Source of the DNA: Agromyces salentinus
GTDB lineage: Bacteria; Actinomycetota; Actinomycetes; Actinomycetales; Microbacteriaceae
Length of the DNA stretch: 64,000 nt
NCBI RefSeq assembly: GCF_009749395.1
Contig: NZ_WBIR01000018.1
Coordinates: 34,708 to 98,707 of the forward strand
Reading direction: 5' to 3'
A program made the position numbers and the translations under genes. Under the pieces are notes generated by a model. That model did not search any database. It saw nothing but the letters and a program-made list of their open reading frames with translations, and had not been told where the DNA came from. This document shows, one piece after another, positions 25,778-34,452 of this stretch (positions within the stretch are counted from its first letter, which is position 1; every line of letters starts with the position of its first letter).

Positions 25778-27028
25778 TCAGCGCAGCAGTCCGCGCGCGG
25801 CGAGGGATCGGTAGAGGGCGTCGATGCCGAAGGTCCACGGCTCGGCGTCGGCGGTCGATCGCACCCGATTGACGAGGGCGCCGAGGCGCGGCTCGGCGAT
25901 GCGCACGAGGTCCCCGTCGTGGTGGGTGAAGCCGCGGCCGGGCACGTCCCGGTCCTCGACCGGCGCGAACATCGTGCCGAGGTAGAGCACGAAGCCGTCC
26001 GGGTACCGGTGGTGCTCGCCGACCACCTGGTCGACGAGGTCGGCCGGGTCGCGGCTGATGCGGGCGAGCTCGCTCGTGCCCTCGAGGCGGAAGCCGTCGG
26101 TGCCGTCGATGGTGAGCGAAACGACCGCGGCGCGGAGGTCCTCGAGGGAGTACCCGTCGTCGAAGAGCCGGATGAACGGGCCCACCGAGGCGGAGGCATT
26201 GTTGTCCTTCGCCTTGCCGAGCAGCAGCGCGCTGCGGCCCTCGACGTCGCGGAGGTTCACGTCGTTGCCGAGGCTCGCCCCGACGATGCGGCCGTCGGAG
26301 CTCACGACGAGCACGACCTCGGGCTCGGGGTTGTTCCACTGCGACGCCGGGTGCACGCCGACGTCGACCGAGGTGCCGACGGTCGCGAGCACGGGCGCCT
26401 TGGTGAACACCTCGGCGTCGGGCCCGATGCCGACCTCGAGGTACTGGCTCCACCAGCCGCGCTCGAGGAGCATCGCCTTGAGCGCGGCCGCCTCCTCCGA
26501 GCCAGGCTTCAGCTCGTCGAGGCTCCCGCCGATGGTGGCGAGGATGTCGCGGCGGATCACGGCGGCCGCGTCCTGGTCGCCGCGCGCCCGCTCCTCGATG
26601 ACGCGCTCGAGCATCGAGACCGGGAAGGTCACGCCGGCGGCCTTGACCACGTGCAGGTCGATCGGCGAGAGGAGCCACGGCCTCGCGGCATCCCGGGACT
26701 CCGGCGGGGTGTTCGCGACGATCTCGGCGAGGCTCCCGATGCGCTGGCCGGTGCCGGACCCGAGCGCCGCGAGGAGCGCACCGGTGGGGTCGGCCTGCTC
26801 GGTGAGGGCGCGCATCGTCGGGAATGCGATCGACACGTCGAACAGGTCGTCGCCGCGCAGGGCGACGACCGCGGGGCCGGCGGCATCGAGGCCGGCGGCA
26901 TCACGGCCGGCGTCCTCGCCCGCGTCACCGGCGGCATCCGCCCCGGTCGCGGGGAGCCAGGCGCGCCCGACGAGGGTCGCTCGGTCGGCGTCGACGGGCA
27001 GCAGGTCTCGTGCATCGGGCCAGGTCAT
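25778..27028 (-). CDS. FAH-superfamily 2-keto-3-deoxy-pentonate dehydratase-like protein
   Basis: 416 aa, longer than ordinary FAH hydrolases. Metal-ligand glutamates are in WNNPEPEVVLVV, followed by GASLGNDVNLRDVEGRSALL and AKDNNASASVGPFIRL. These are typical of the long FAH branch that includes bacterial 2-keto-3-deoxy-L-arabinonate dehydratase (AraD1 type), which removes water and gives 2-oxoglutarate semialdehyde. The next gene encodes the matching dehydrogenase, which supports the assignment. The start at 27028 is 112 bp after the crotonase stop; this gap has no clear promoter. Function inferred by family and neighbour. Confidence 0.8.
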   Translation of the reverse strand: MTWPDARDLLPVDADRATLVGRAWLPATGADAAGDAGEDAGRDAAGLDAAGPAVVALRGDDLFDVSIAFPTMRALTEQADPTGALLAALGSGTGQRIGSLAEIVANTPPESRDAARPWLLSPIDLHVVKAAGVTFPVSMLERVIEERARGDQDAAAVIRRDILATIGGSLDELKPGSEEAAALKAMLLERGWWSQYLEVGIGPDAEVFTKAPVLATVGTSVDVGVHPASQWNNPEPEVVLVVSSDGRIVGASLGNDVNLRDVEGRSALLLGKAKDNNASASVGPFIRLFDDGYSLEDLRAAVVSLTIDGTDGFRLEGTSELARISRDPADLVDQVVGEHHRYPDGFVLYLGTMFAPVEDRDVPGRGFTHHDGDLVRIAEPRLGALVNRVRSTADAEPWTFGIDALYRSLAARGLLR

Positions 27029-27140
27029 GGGTGGTGCTCCTCGGTGTGTCGGCGGGCGGGAGGGGGCGGGACGGGTCGAGCGGCGCCAAGTGGCGGAGGT
27101 CGGCGGGCATCCGCGGGCGTCCGCGGGACGAAGGACCGCC

Positions 27141-27935
27141 TCAGCGGCGATGGAACGTGCCGGCCCGCTTCTCGGCGAACGCGGCCCGCCCCTCGTCGGC
27201 GTCGGCCGTCGCGAAGGTGATGGCCTGCAGGTCTCGCTCGTAGCGGATGGACTCATCCTGCGACATGTTCGCCGCGGCGCGCAGGTTCGCCTTGGCGGTC
27301 TCGGCCGCGATCGGCGGACGCGTGGCGATGACCGCGGCGAGTTCCTTCGCCCGGGCCACGAGCGCCGCCGGTTCGACGAGTTCGCTCACCAGCCCCCAGC
27401 GGAGCCCCGTCTCGGCGTCGATCGGGTCGCCGGTCATGAGCATGACCGCGGCGTTCGAGGGCCCCACCGAGCGGGTGAGGAACGTGCTCATGCCGCCGCC
27501 GCCGATCCAGCCGAGCTTGATCTCGGGAGCGGCGAAGCTCGCCGTCGTCGAGGCGAGGCGGATGTCGCAGCTGAGCGCCGTCTCGAGGCCGCCTCCGAAG
27601 GCGTAGCCGTTCACGGCCGCGATCACGGGCTTGCGGGCGGCGCGGATCGCGTCGCAGTAGTCCGCGCGGTTGCGGAACTCCCACGGCGTCGCGTAGCCGT
27701 CGAGCGTGCGGATGTCCGAGCCGGCGCAGAACGCGCGCTCGCCCGCCCCGGTGAGCACGATCGCGCGGACCTCGTGCGCGGCATCCGCCCACTCGATGAC
27801 CTGCACGAGCGCCTTCGACATCTCGGGCGTGACCGAGTTGAGCTTCTCCGGGCGAGCGAGGGTGATGGTGACGACCGCACCATCGACCTCGACGCGCAGG
27901 TTCTCGTGGTCGAGCGGGTATCCCGGGTCGGTCAT
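27141..27935 (-). CDS. Enoyl-CoA hydratase/isomerase (crotonase) family protein
   Basis: 264 aa crotonase fold: LTGAGERAFCAGSDI (oxyanion loop) and AAVNGYAFGGGLETALSCDIRLAS are present. Of the two glutamates used by true hydratases, the second is kept (Glu138 in APEIKLG), but the position of the first appears to be Thr (Thr130/131, STTASF). The protein may therefore be an isomerase, a carnitine-type enzyme or something else, rather than a standard hydratase. It overlaps the preceding gene by 4 bp and lies in one operon with a family III CoA-transferase, which could provide its CoA ester. Confidence 0.85.
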   Translation of the reverse strand: MTDPGYPLDHENLRVEVDGAVVTITLARPEKLNSVTPEMSKALVQVIEWADAAHEVRAIVLTGAGERAFCAGSDIRTLDGYATPWEFRNRADYCDAIRAARKPVIAAVNGYAFGGGLETALSCDIRLASTTASFAAPEIKLGWIGGGGMSTFLTRSVGPSNAAVMLMTGDPIDAETGLRWGLVSELVEPAALVARAKELAAVIATRPPIAAETAKANLRAAANMSQDESIRYERDLQAITFATADADEGRAAFAEKRAGTFHRR

Positions 27936-29104
27936 GCGTGGCTCCGTTCGGTGAGGGACAGGGACGCGAGCGCGTCGAAGCGGGTGTTGACGGCGTCGAC
28001 GACCTCGAGGGCCGCGCGCCGCGTGAGCGAGGTGCGATCGGCGAGCATCGCGTCGCGCAGCATCGCGGATGCCGCGGACTGGAAGGCCGTGTACCCGGGC
28101 ACCCGGGGGCGCACGGAGGCGTGCTCGATCGTCGTGAGCGTGCCGCGGTAGAAGTCACCGGATGCCGCGTTCACGACGTCGTTGGTCCAGGCGCTGCGGA
28201 GGCTCGGCTGGCCGTCGTGCTCGGGGATGAACCCGGCCTGCACGGCGGGGTCGAAGAGACGCGCGAGGTGGTCGAGGAGCGCGCGGTCGGGAGTGCTGCG
28301 GACGGTGATCGCGATGCCGGTGCCGCCGATCGTGGATCCGGGCCGCCCGCCGGCGACCTGGGCCGGGGCGTCGCCGAAGACGAGGGCGCCCGGGCCCGAG
28401 GCGTAGTTCACGTACCCGTAGACGAGCGGAACGAACGCGATGTCGCGCACCCTCCGCATGCGCTCGAGCAGGTCGATCGGGTTGAGCCGGGCGCTGCCGG
28501 CCGGTGCCCGGCGCGCGAGGTCGGCCAGCAACTCGAGCGCGGCCGCCCCGTTCCTTGCGTCGACGAGGCCGTGGCCGGGGGTGGTCGCGGGTTCGGCGCC
28601 GAAGGCCGCGCAGACCGAAAGGAGGCTGAGCAGCGCATGCGGGCCGGCGAGGCTCAGTGCGACCGGGACGTCGCCGCCCTCGGCGAGCGCTGCCACCTCG
28701 CGCCACGTGGCCGGTGCGGCGTCCAGCACTTCGGGCAGCCGCACCGACACCTGCGTCGCGGCGTCGAGGGGCAGCGCCCAGAGCGCGCCGTCGACGGTGT
28801 ACGACGCGGCGCTCGGCCCGACCGTGTCGCGCCGCAGGCGGTCGACGAGCTCCGCCGGGAACAGCTCGTCGATCGGGCGCAGCACCCCCGCGGCGAGCGC
28901 GTCACCGAGATGCGGGTGGTCGAGGACGATCACGTCGTAGCGCTCGGCGAGTTCGCCGATGGGCGCGGACTCGAAGCCCTCGAGCGAGTGCACGCCCCAC
29001 TCGATGAGGGGCCGGCCCGCGGCATCCGCCGTCGCCGCTGCCGCAGCCTCGAGCGCGTGGCGCCCCCGCGGGTGATCCCACGTGAGGCCCCGGTAGCCGG
29101 TCAT
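27932..29104 (-). CDS. Family-1 solute-binding-protein homologue without signal peptide
   Basis: 390 aa. The fold signatures of sugar ABC binding proteins are visible: VIVLDHPHLGDALAAGVLRPIDELFP, DGALWALPLDAATQVSVRLPEVL, TWREVAALAE, GYVNYASGPGALVFGDAPAQVAGG and TGIAITVRSTPDRALLDHLARLF. But the protein begins MTGYRGLTWDHPRGRHAL with no signal peptide, lipobox or Tat motif. Both ends are fixed by 4-bp overlaps with the CoA-transferase and crotonase genes, so a longer N-terminus is unlikely. It should therefore be cytoplasmic, which is unusual for the family. It may have become an enzyme subunit, a sensor or a metabolite chaperone. Function unknown. Confidence 0.8.
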   Translation of the reverse strand: MTGYRGLTWDHPRGRHALEAAAAATADAAGRPLIEWGVHSLEGFESAPIGELAERYDVIVLDHPHLGDALAAGVLRPIDELFPAELVDRLRRDTVGPSAASYTVDGALWALPLDAATQVSVRLPEVLDAAPATWREVAALAEGGDVPVALSLAGPHALLSLLSVCAAFGAEPATTPGHGLVDARNGAAALELLADLARRAPAGSARLNPIDLLERMRRVRDIAFVPLVYGYVNYASGPGALVFGDAPAQVAGGRPGSTIGGTGIAITVRSTPDRALLDHLARLFDPAVQAGFIPEHDGQPSLRSAWTNDVVNAASGDFYRGTLTTIEHASVRPRVPGYTAFQSAASAMLRDAMLADRTSLTRRAALEVVDAVNTRFDALASLSLTERSHA

Positions 29105-30336
29105 CGGGCGCCGGCGACGGCGGGAGCGGCATCCGTCGCATCCGTCGCCCTGGCCGCGCCCGAGGCGAGCAGCGCGTCGATCGCGGCGTCGTCGAAGCCG
29201 GCCTCGACGAGCACCTCGCGCGTGTGCTCCCCGACGAGCGGCGCACCGCGGTGGAGCTGCGGGGGCGTCACGGAGAAGCGGTACGGGAAGCCGGGCGTCT
29301 TGACGAGCCCCTCGGTGGGGTGCTCGTACTCGATGAAGGTGCCGTTGTGCAGGATCTGCGGGTCCTCGACGAGCCGGGCGTAGTCGTTCACTGGCCCGAT
29401 CCACATGCCGGCGGCGCCGAGCGTCTCGATCCAGTGCGCGGCCGTGGCCTCCCGCAGCTTCGCGGCCGTGCGCGAGTGGATCTCGTCGCGCCGGGTCCAG
29501 CCCTCGACCTCGCTCGACCAGCCCTCGAAGGCCGGCTCGCCGATGAGGCGGCCGAGCACGTCCAGGTCGGCGAACGCGAGTGCGACGTACCCGTCACTCG
29601 TCTCGAACACGCCGTACGGTGCGCGGATGTAGACGTGGGCGTGCGGTTCGGCCGACCGCTGCTGGGCCTTTCGCCCGACCGTGAAGACCGAGAGCTCCTG
29701 CATCTGCAGCGTGGTGAGGGCGTCGAGCATGTTGACCGTCACGAGCTGCCCCTCGCCGGTGCGCTCGCGGTGCAGGAGCGCGGCCAGCACGCCCTCGAAG
29801 GCGGTCGACGCGGTGATCGCGTCGGCGAGGTACTGGCCCGCGGGGGACGGCTCGTCTCCGTCGCGTCCGGCCGAGTACATCGCGCCCGACATCGCCTGGA
29901 GCAGCAGGTCCTGCCCTGGTCGGTCGCGGTACGGGCCGTCCTCGCCGTACCCCGAGATGGAGACGTAGACGATCGACGGGTTCACGGCGCGCAACGACTC
30001 GTAGTCGACGCCGAGCCGTGCGGCGACGCCCGGTCGGTAGTTCTGCAGGAAGACGTCGGCACCCGCGACGAGGTCGCGAAGCGCGGCCTTGCCGTCCTCG
30101 GCCTTCAGGTCGAGCGCGACCGACCTCTTGTTGCGGTTCAGCGAGAGGAACGAGACGTTGATCTCGTTGCCGGCGGCCCCGCCCGCGGCGGCGTGGCGCT
30201 GCCACTCCCCCGTCGTCGGCTCGACCTTGATGACATCGGCCCCGAGATCGCCGAGGCGCTGCGCCGCGAACGGCCCTGCCATCGCGATCGAGCAGTCGAT
30301 GACGCGGTATCCGGTGAGCACTCCCCGTGCGGTCAT
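29101..30336 (-). CDS. CaiB/BaiF family III CoA-transferase
   Basis: 411 aa. Begins GYRVIDCSIAMAGPFAAQRLGDLGADVIKVE, the family signature, with LNRNKRSVALDLK next. The catalytic Asp is Asp172 in GQYLADAITA, aligned with the Asp that forms the acyl anhydride in formyl-CoA transferase. Such enzymes move CoA between carboxylic acids, so the pathway has a carboxylate activated as a CoA thioester, probably processed by the crotonase two genes later. It overlaps both neighbours by 4 bp. Donor and acceptor unknown. Confidence 0.9.
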   Translation of the reverse strand: MTARGVLTGYRVIDCSIAMAGPFAAQRLGDLGADVIKVEPTTGEWQRHAAAGGAAGNEINVSFLSLNRNKRSVALDLKAEDGKAALRDLVAGADVFLQNYRPGVAARLGVDYESLRAVNPSIVYVSISGYGEDGPYRDRPGQDLLLQAMSGAMYSAGRDGDEPSPAGQYLADAITASTAFEGVLAALLHRERTGEGQLVTVNMLDALTTLQMQELSVFTVGRKAQQRSAEPHAHVYIRAPYGVFETSDGYVALAFADLDVLGRLIGEPAFEGWSSEVEGWTRRDEIHSRTAAKLREATAAHWIETLGAAGMWIGPVNDYARLVEDPQILHNGTFIEYEHPTEGLVKTPGFPYRFSVTPPQLHRGAPLVGEHTREVLVEAGFDDAAIDALLASGAARATDATDAAPAVAGAR

Positions 30337-31406
30337 GCGGCCTGCTCCTCGTCGTGCACGTTCACGTCGGTCCCTCCCGCAGCGGCGCTGCGCAGCATGG
30401 CGTCGATCAGTTCCACCGAGCGGGCCGCCACCTCGACGTCGGAGTTGTTCTCGGTGCTCGCACCCGTGACGAGGTCGATGAACCGGTTCGGCGGCACGAT
30501 GCACTCGTACGCGCCGGCGCCCGGCTCGACCTGGATGTCGAAGCGCGTCCCGTCGTACCGGTGCACCCAGGCGCGCTCGCGCTCGGTGTCGAGCATGAGC
30601 ACTCCCTCGGTGCCGAAGATGCGGATGTCCACCTGGTACGGGTCGCCGTCGGGAACGGTCGCGGCCCCCGAGAGCGAGCCGAGCGCACCGCCGTCGAACG
30701 TGATGACGGCCGCGTTGAAGAGGTCGACCGCGGCACCGCCGTTCGAGACCTTCGCCATGACGGATGCCGCGCGCAGGTCGCTCAGCCAGAAGAGCAGCGC
30801 GCTCGAGTGCGTGACCTGCCCGTGGGCGTAGCCGCCGCCGCGCGCGGGCGACTGCCACGTGCTCGGCTCGGGCCCGCTCGTCTCGGAGTCCCAGAGCGCG
30901 CGGATGTGGTTCGTGTCGCCGGCGAAGAGGCCCCGCGTCGGCGAGGCCATGTTGCACGTCACGTGCTGGATCTCGCCGAGGTGGCCGGCGTCGACGAGGC
31001 GCTTGGCCTCGACGATGAACGGCTTGTAGTTCCATCCGTATGGCGCGAGGAAGTGCACGCCGTGCTCGCGCACCTTGGCCGCGAGGTCCCAGCCCTGCGC
31101 CGCGTGCAGCGTGACGGGCTTCTCGACGAGCACGTGCAGGCCCCGCTCGATGGCGGCGACGGCCTGCGGGTGGTGCAGGTCGTGCGGCGTCGAGACGACC
31201 ATCGCGTCGAGGTCCTGGTCGAGGAGCTCCGCGTAGTCGGTCGTCGCCATGCCGAACCCGAACTGCTCGCGCACGGCCTCCAGCTCGGGGCCGATGCCGC
31301 AGACGCCGACGAGGTCGACGTCCTCGCGAGCCGCGAAGATCGGGAAGTGGTTGCTCGTCGCCCACCAGCCGGCGCCGACCGCGCCGAGCCGAACCCTGGC
31401 GCTCAT
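30333..31406 (-). CDS. Gfo/Idh/MocA family oxidoreductase
   Basis: 357 aa. The N-terminal Rossmann domain starts LGAVGAGWWATSNHFPIF. The catalytic-lysine motif is EKPVTL (in LHVLVEKPVTLHAAQGW), and a C-terminal alpha/beta substrate domain follows. These enzymes oxidise sugars, inositols or pseudo-sugars with NAD(P). In this operon it can supply the sugar-oxidising first step, giving a lactone for the neighbouring metallo-hydrolase. The start at 31406 is chosen for its 4-bp overlap with the metallo-hydrolase stop; an upstream in-frame start at 31421 gives a slightly longer form. Confidence 0.87.
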   Translation of the reverse strand: MSARVRLGAVGAGWWATSNHFPIFAAREDVDLVGVCGIGPELEAVREQFGFGMATTDYAELLDQDLDAMVVSTPHDLHHPQAVAAIERGLHVLVEKPVTLHAAQGWDLAAKVREHGVHFLAPYGWNYKPFIVEAKRLVDAGHLGEIQHVTCNMASPTRGLFAGDTNHIRALWDSETSGPEPSTWQSPARGGGYAHGQVTHSSALLFWLSDLRAASVMAKVSNGGAAVDLFNAAVITFDGGALGSLSGAATVPDGDPYQVDIRIFGTEGVLMLDTERERAWVHRYDGTRFDIQVEPGAGAYECIVPPNRFIDLVTGASTENNSDVEVAARSVELIDAMLRSAAAGGTDVNVHDEEQAA

Positions 31407-32365
31407 CGCACCCACCGCCACGTGCGTCGGCCGTCGGCGTCGGTGGCGGATGCCGCGAGCCCGCGTCGCTCCATGCGCTCGAGGTTGCCCGTCACGGGGA
31501 ACACGGCGTAGTCGAGCGCGTCAGGGCCCCACGGGCCGAGCTCAGACCCCGCGGCGCGCACGAGCTCGAGCGTCGTGGCCGGATCCTCGCGCGCGGCGAG
31601 GATCGCCGAGACGACCTCGTCGATGCGCTCGGTGTAGGCCTCGCTCTCGTCGAGGAAGGCCCCGACGTCGTCGCCCTCGAAGACCGGGTAGTGCGCGGTC
31701 AGCAGCAGCTCGGCATCGAGCGCACGGAACGCGCGCAGGCTCTCCACGTACGGGTCGACGTCGCGGTAGGTCGGCGGGAATGCGGCGCGCCCGTCGGCGA
31801 ACGGCACGGTCGTCCCGAGTGTCGCGTCGCCGATGAGCAGCGCGCGATTCGCCTCGTCGTGGACGGCCACGTGACCGGGGCTGTGTCCGGGCACGTGCAG
31901 CACGCGTACGGTGCGGCCGCCGAGGTCGAAGCCTTCGCCGCCCGCGACCCGCAGGTCCACGGGCACGAGGTCGGAGACGCTCCGCAGGTACGCGGTCGTC
32001 TCGGGCGGGTCGTCGAACCCGTCGGTCTCGCGGAACTCGCCGTAGCGCTCGTCGATGAGCCGCTGCACGTCCTCGACGAGCGGGGCGTCGAGGTCGTGCG
32101 CGACGATCCGGACGCCGGGGATCGCGGCCTTCAGCGCGCCGTTGCCGCCCGTGTGGTCGAAGTCGCAATGCGTGTTCACGGCCCAGCGCAGCTTCTCGCG
32201 CGGGATCCCGGCGGCATCGAGGTAGGGCAGGAGCGTCTCGGTGACGCTCTCGCGCACGCCCGTGTCCACGAGGAGCGCGGCGTCCTCGCCCACGAGGAGG
32301 TAGAGCGCGACGAAGCGCTCGCCGAGCGGCGCCTGGACGCGGTGCAGTCCGGGTCGGAGTTCCAT
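31403..32365 (-). CDS. Metallo-beta-lactamase-fold hydrolase, possible sugar lactonase
   Basis: 320 aa. Zinc motif THCDFDHTGG at residues 65-74; further ligands are His in VPGHSPGHV, Asp in LLIGDATLG and His in LTAHYPVF. The C-terminal ~90 residues form an extra helical cap. Lactonases, glyoxalases and other hydrolases share this fold. Its place between a Gfo/Idh dehydrogenase and an enolase-type sugar-acid dehydratase makes aldonolactone hydrolysis the most economical guess. It lies 13 bp after the dehydratase stop. The role is inferred. Confidence 0.8.
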   Translation of the reverse strand: MELRPGLHRVQAPLGERFVALYLLVGEDAALLVDTGVRESVTETLLPYLDAAGIPREKLRWAVNTHCDFDHTGGNGALKAAIPGVRIVAHDLDAPLVEDVQRLIDERYGEFRETDGFDDPPETTAYLRSVSDLVPVDLRVAGGEGFDLGGRTVRVLHVPGHSPGHVAVHDEANRALLIGDATLGTTVPFADGRAAFPPTYRDVDPYVESLRAFRALDAELLLTAHYPVFEGDDVGAFLDESEAYTERIDEVVSAILAAREDPATTLELVRAAGSELGPWGPDALDYAVFPVTGNLERMERRGLAASATDADGRRTWRWVR

Positions 32366-32378
32366 CGTCCTCGTCCTC

Positions 32379-33530
32379 TCAGCGCTCGACGCCGTCGAGC
32401 ACGACGCGGAGGCCCGCCCGCATGGGGCGCATGTGCGGTCCGGCCGGGTCGGCCCAGCCGCCGCCGTCGCGCTGCTCGGTGATCAGGGCCTCGTCGATGC
32501 GGATGCCGGCTCCCGGCTCGTCGCTCAGGACGATGCCGCCGTCGGCGAACTCATGGTCGACGAGCAGCCCGTCGGCGAAGCGCACGTCCTGCACCTCGGT
32601 CGTCAGGTGGTTCGGCACGGCCGTCATGACGTGTGCGACGGCCGGGTTGGCGTTGTAGCCGACCGGGCTGATCGGGAGGTCGCGCGCGGCCGCGGCGAGC
32701 GCGAGCCGGTGGAGATGCGACACGCCCCAGATCGCGCCGGCCTGCACGACGTCGGGCGCCCCGGCGTCGAACAGGGGTCGGAACTGGTCGACGCCCGTGA
32801 GGTTCTCGCCCGTCGCGACGGCCGCCCTGATGCCGTTGCTGAGCCGGGCGTGCCCGGTGGCATCCCATCGCCGCAGCGGCTCCTCGACCCAGAGCAGGTC
32901 GACGTGCTCCTCGAGCGCGGTCACGTAGCGGACCGCCTGCTTGACCTGCCAGGACTCGTTCGCGTCGAGCATCAGGCCCGGCCGCGTCGTATTGCCCCGG
33001 AGCGCATCGGCGAGGATGCCGAGGCGCCGCAGGTCGGCGTCGAAGTCGATGCCGCCCTTGAGCTTGCCGGCCACGAAGCCGCGCTCGGCGAACTCCGCGT
33101 AGAACCCGACGAGCTCGTCGTCGTCGAGGGCGATGTCCAGGCCCGAGGCGTAGCCGGGCACGAAGCGGTCGCGTCCGCCGAGCAGGCGCCAGAGCGGCTC
33201 CCCCGCGGCCTTGGCCTTGAGATCCCAGACGGCGGCATCGAAGGTGGCCAGCCCGCCGTAGGTCGCACCCGCGTGCCCGCTCTTGAAGACCTGTGCGAGC
33301 ATGCGGTCGAAGAGGGCGGCCGCTCCCCGCGGGTCTTCCCCCTCGAGCGCGGGGAACAGCCGCTCGAGATCGGCGTGCGAGCCGATCCCGACGCCCTCGA
33401 GGCCGATGTCGGTCTCGAGGATGACGATGGGCACCTCGGTGACCGCCTCGGGGATGTGCCCGTTGGCGTCGCCGATCGATCGCTTCCAGTGGTGCTGCGC
33501 GGTCAGGGTGCGGTATCCGGTGATCTTCAT
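32379..33530 (-). CDS. Enolase-superfamily sugar-acid dehydratase (MR/MLE type)
   Basis: 383 aa. Capping domain first, then a barrel with KLKGGID (a KxK-type base motif), metal ligands in LMLDANESW, WVEEPL and TGENLTG, and a late YNANPAVAHVM segment in the position of the catalytic His. This is the mandelate racemase/muconate lactonising branch that includes many aldonate and uronate dehydratases. It lacks the features I expect of L-fuconate dehydratase (longer, different N-terminus), so it likely serves the operon's own sugar acid. The product would be a 2-keto-3-deoxy acid for the FAH-type dehydratase. Confidence 0.85.
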   Translation of the reverse strand: MKITGYRTLTAQHHWKRSIGDANGHIPEAVTEVPIVILETDIGLEGVGIGSHADLERLFPALEGEDPRGAAALFDRMLAQVFKSGHAGATYGGLATFDAAVWDLKAKAAGEPLWRLLGGRDRFVPGYASGLDIALDDDELVGFYAEFAERGFVAGKLKGGIDFDADLRRLGILADALRGNTTRPGLMLDANESWQVKQAVRYVTALEEHVDLLWVEEPLRRWDATGHARLSNGIRAAVATGENLTGVDQFRPLFDAGAPDVVQAGAIWGVSHLHRLALAAAARDLPISPVGYNANPAVAHVMTAVPNHLTTEVQDVRFADGLLVDHEFADGGIVLSDEPGAGIRIDEALITEQRDGGGWADPAGPHMRPMRAGLRVVLDGVER

Positions 33531-33543
33531 GACGTCCTCGCGC

Positions 33544-34452
33544 TCATTCCTTGGTTCCGCCGGCGGTCATGCCCTCGACGAGGAACCGCTGCGCGAACAG
33601 GAAGATCAACAGGATGGGGGCCACCGAGAGCAGGGTCGCGAGGGCCAGCGTCGGGAGCTGGATCACGATGCTCGAGGCGGTCGTGGGGTTGAAGGCGGGG
33701 ACGTTCGCCAACATGTTGGCCAGGCCCACCTGGACCGGGATCTTCGTTCCGCCGACCACGAGGAACGGGAGGAAGTAGTTGTTCCAGTTCGCGACGAAGC
33801 TGAAGAAGCCGACGAGCGCGATGACGGGCGTCGCGAGCGGCATGGCCACCTGCGCGAACACGCGCAGCTCGCCGGCGCCGTCGATGCGCGCCGCGTTCAG
33901 CAGGTCGCGGGAGACCGCGGTCGAGAAGTAGATGTAGGTGAGGTACACCCCGAACGGGAAGAACGAGAACGGCAGGATGACCGCGAGCGGATTGCCGATG
34001 AGCTTCGCCGCACTGAGCTCGAGGAAGATCGGGAGCACGAGCGCCGTGTTCGGGATGAGCATCACGATGAGCGTGGTCACCAGCAGCAGCCGCCGGCCCT
34101 TGAACTCGATGAGCGCGAGCGCGTACCCGGCCGGGATGCTCACGACCAGCGTGATGGCGAGCGCCGCGAACGAGTAGAAGGCGGAGTTGCCGAGCCACGT
34201 CGAGAAGATGCCGCTGCCGAAGGCGAACAGCTCGTTCCAGTTCGCGGCGAGCTGGTCGAACGAGCCGAACGAGAACGGACCGTCGAGCAGGAGCTGGCTG
34301 TTCGTCTTGGTCGGCGCGAGCACCATCCAGATGATCGGCAGCACGAAGAAGGCGGCGAACACGAGCAGGACGAGGATGACCGCGGCGCGGCCGACCCACT
34401 GTCCGGGGGTGAGGGCGGGGCGCTGCCTGCGCCGGGTGGTCACGTCAGTCAC
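33544..34452 (-). CDS. Sugar ABC transporter permease (MalG type)
   Basis: 302 aa, six predicted membrane helices. The cytoplasmic EAA loop DLLNAARIDGAGELRVFAQVAMPLATP binds the ATPase. The N-terminus is basic and cytoplasmic (TTRRRQRPALT). It overlaps the end of the MalF-type permease gene by 8 bp, so the pair is translated together. No ATP-binding subunit is encoded in the operon, so a shared MsiK-type ATPase elsewhere probably energises transport, as is common in actinobacteria. Confidence 0.93.
   Translation of the reverse strand: MTDVTTRRRQRPALTPGQWVGRAAVILVLLVFAAFFVLPIIWMVLAPTKTNSQLLLDGPFSFGSFDQLAANWNELFAFGSGIFSTWLGNSAFYSFAALAITLVVSIPAGYALALIEFKGRRLLLVTTLIVMLIPNTALVLPIFLELSAAKLIGNPLAVILPFSFFPFGVYLTYIYFSTAVSRDLLNAARIDGAGELRVFAQVAMPLATPVIALVGFFSFVANWNNYFLPFLVVGGTKIPVQVGLANMLANVPAFNPTTASSIVIQLPTLALATLLSVAPILLIFLFAQRFLVEGMTAGGTKE

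Noticed and set aside
32379..33530. Enolase-family gene as the missing L-fuconate dehydratase
   Set aside because: It is shorter than that family, lies in another operon and under a different operator; not excluded biochemically.
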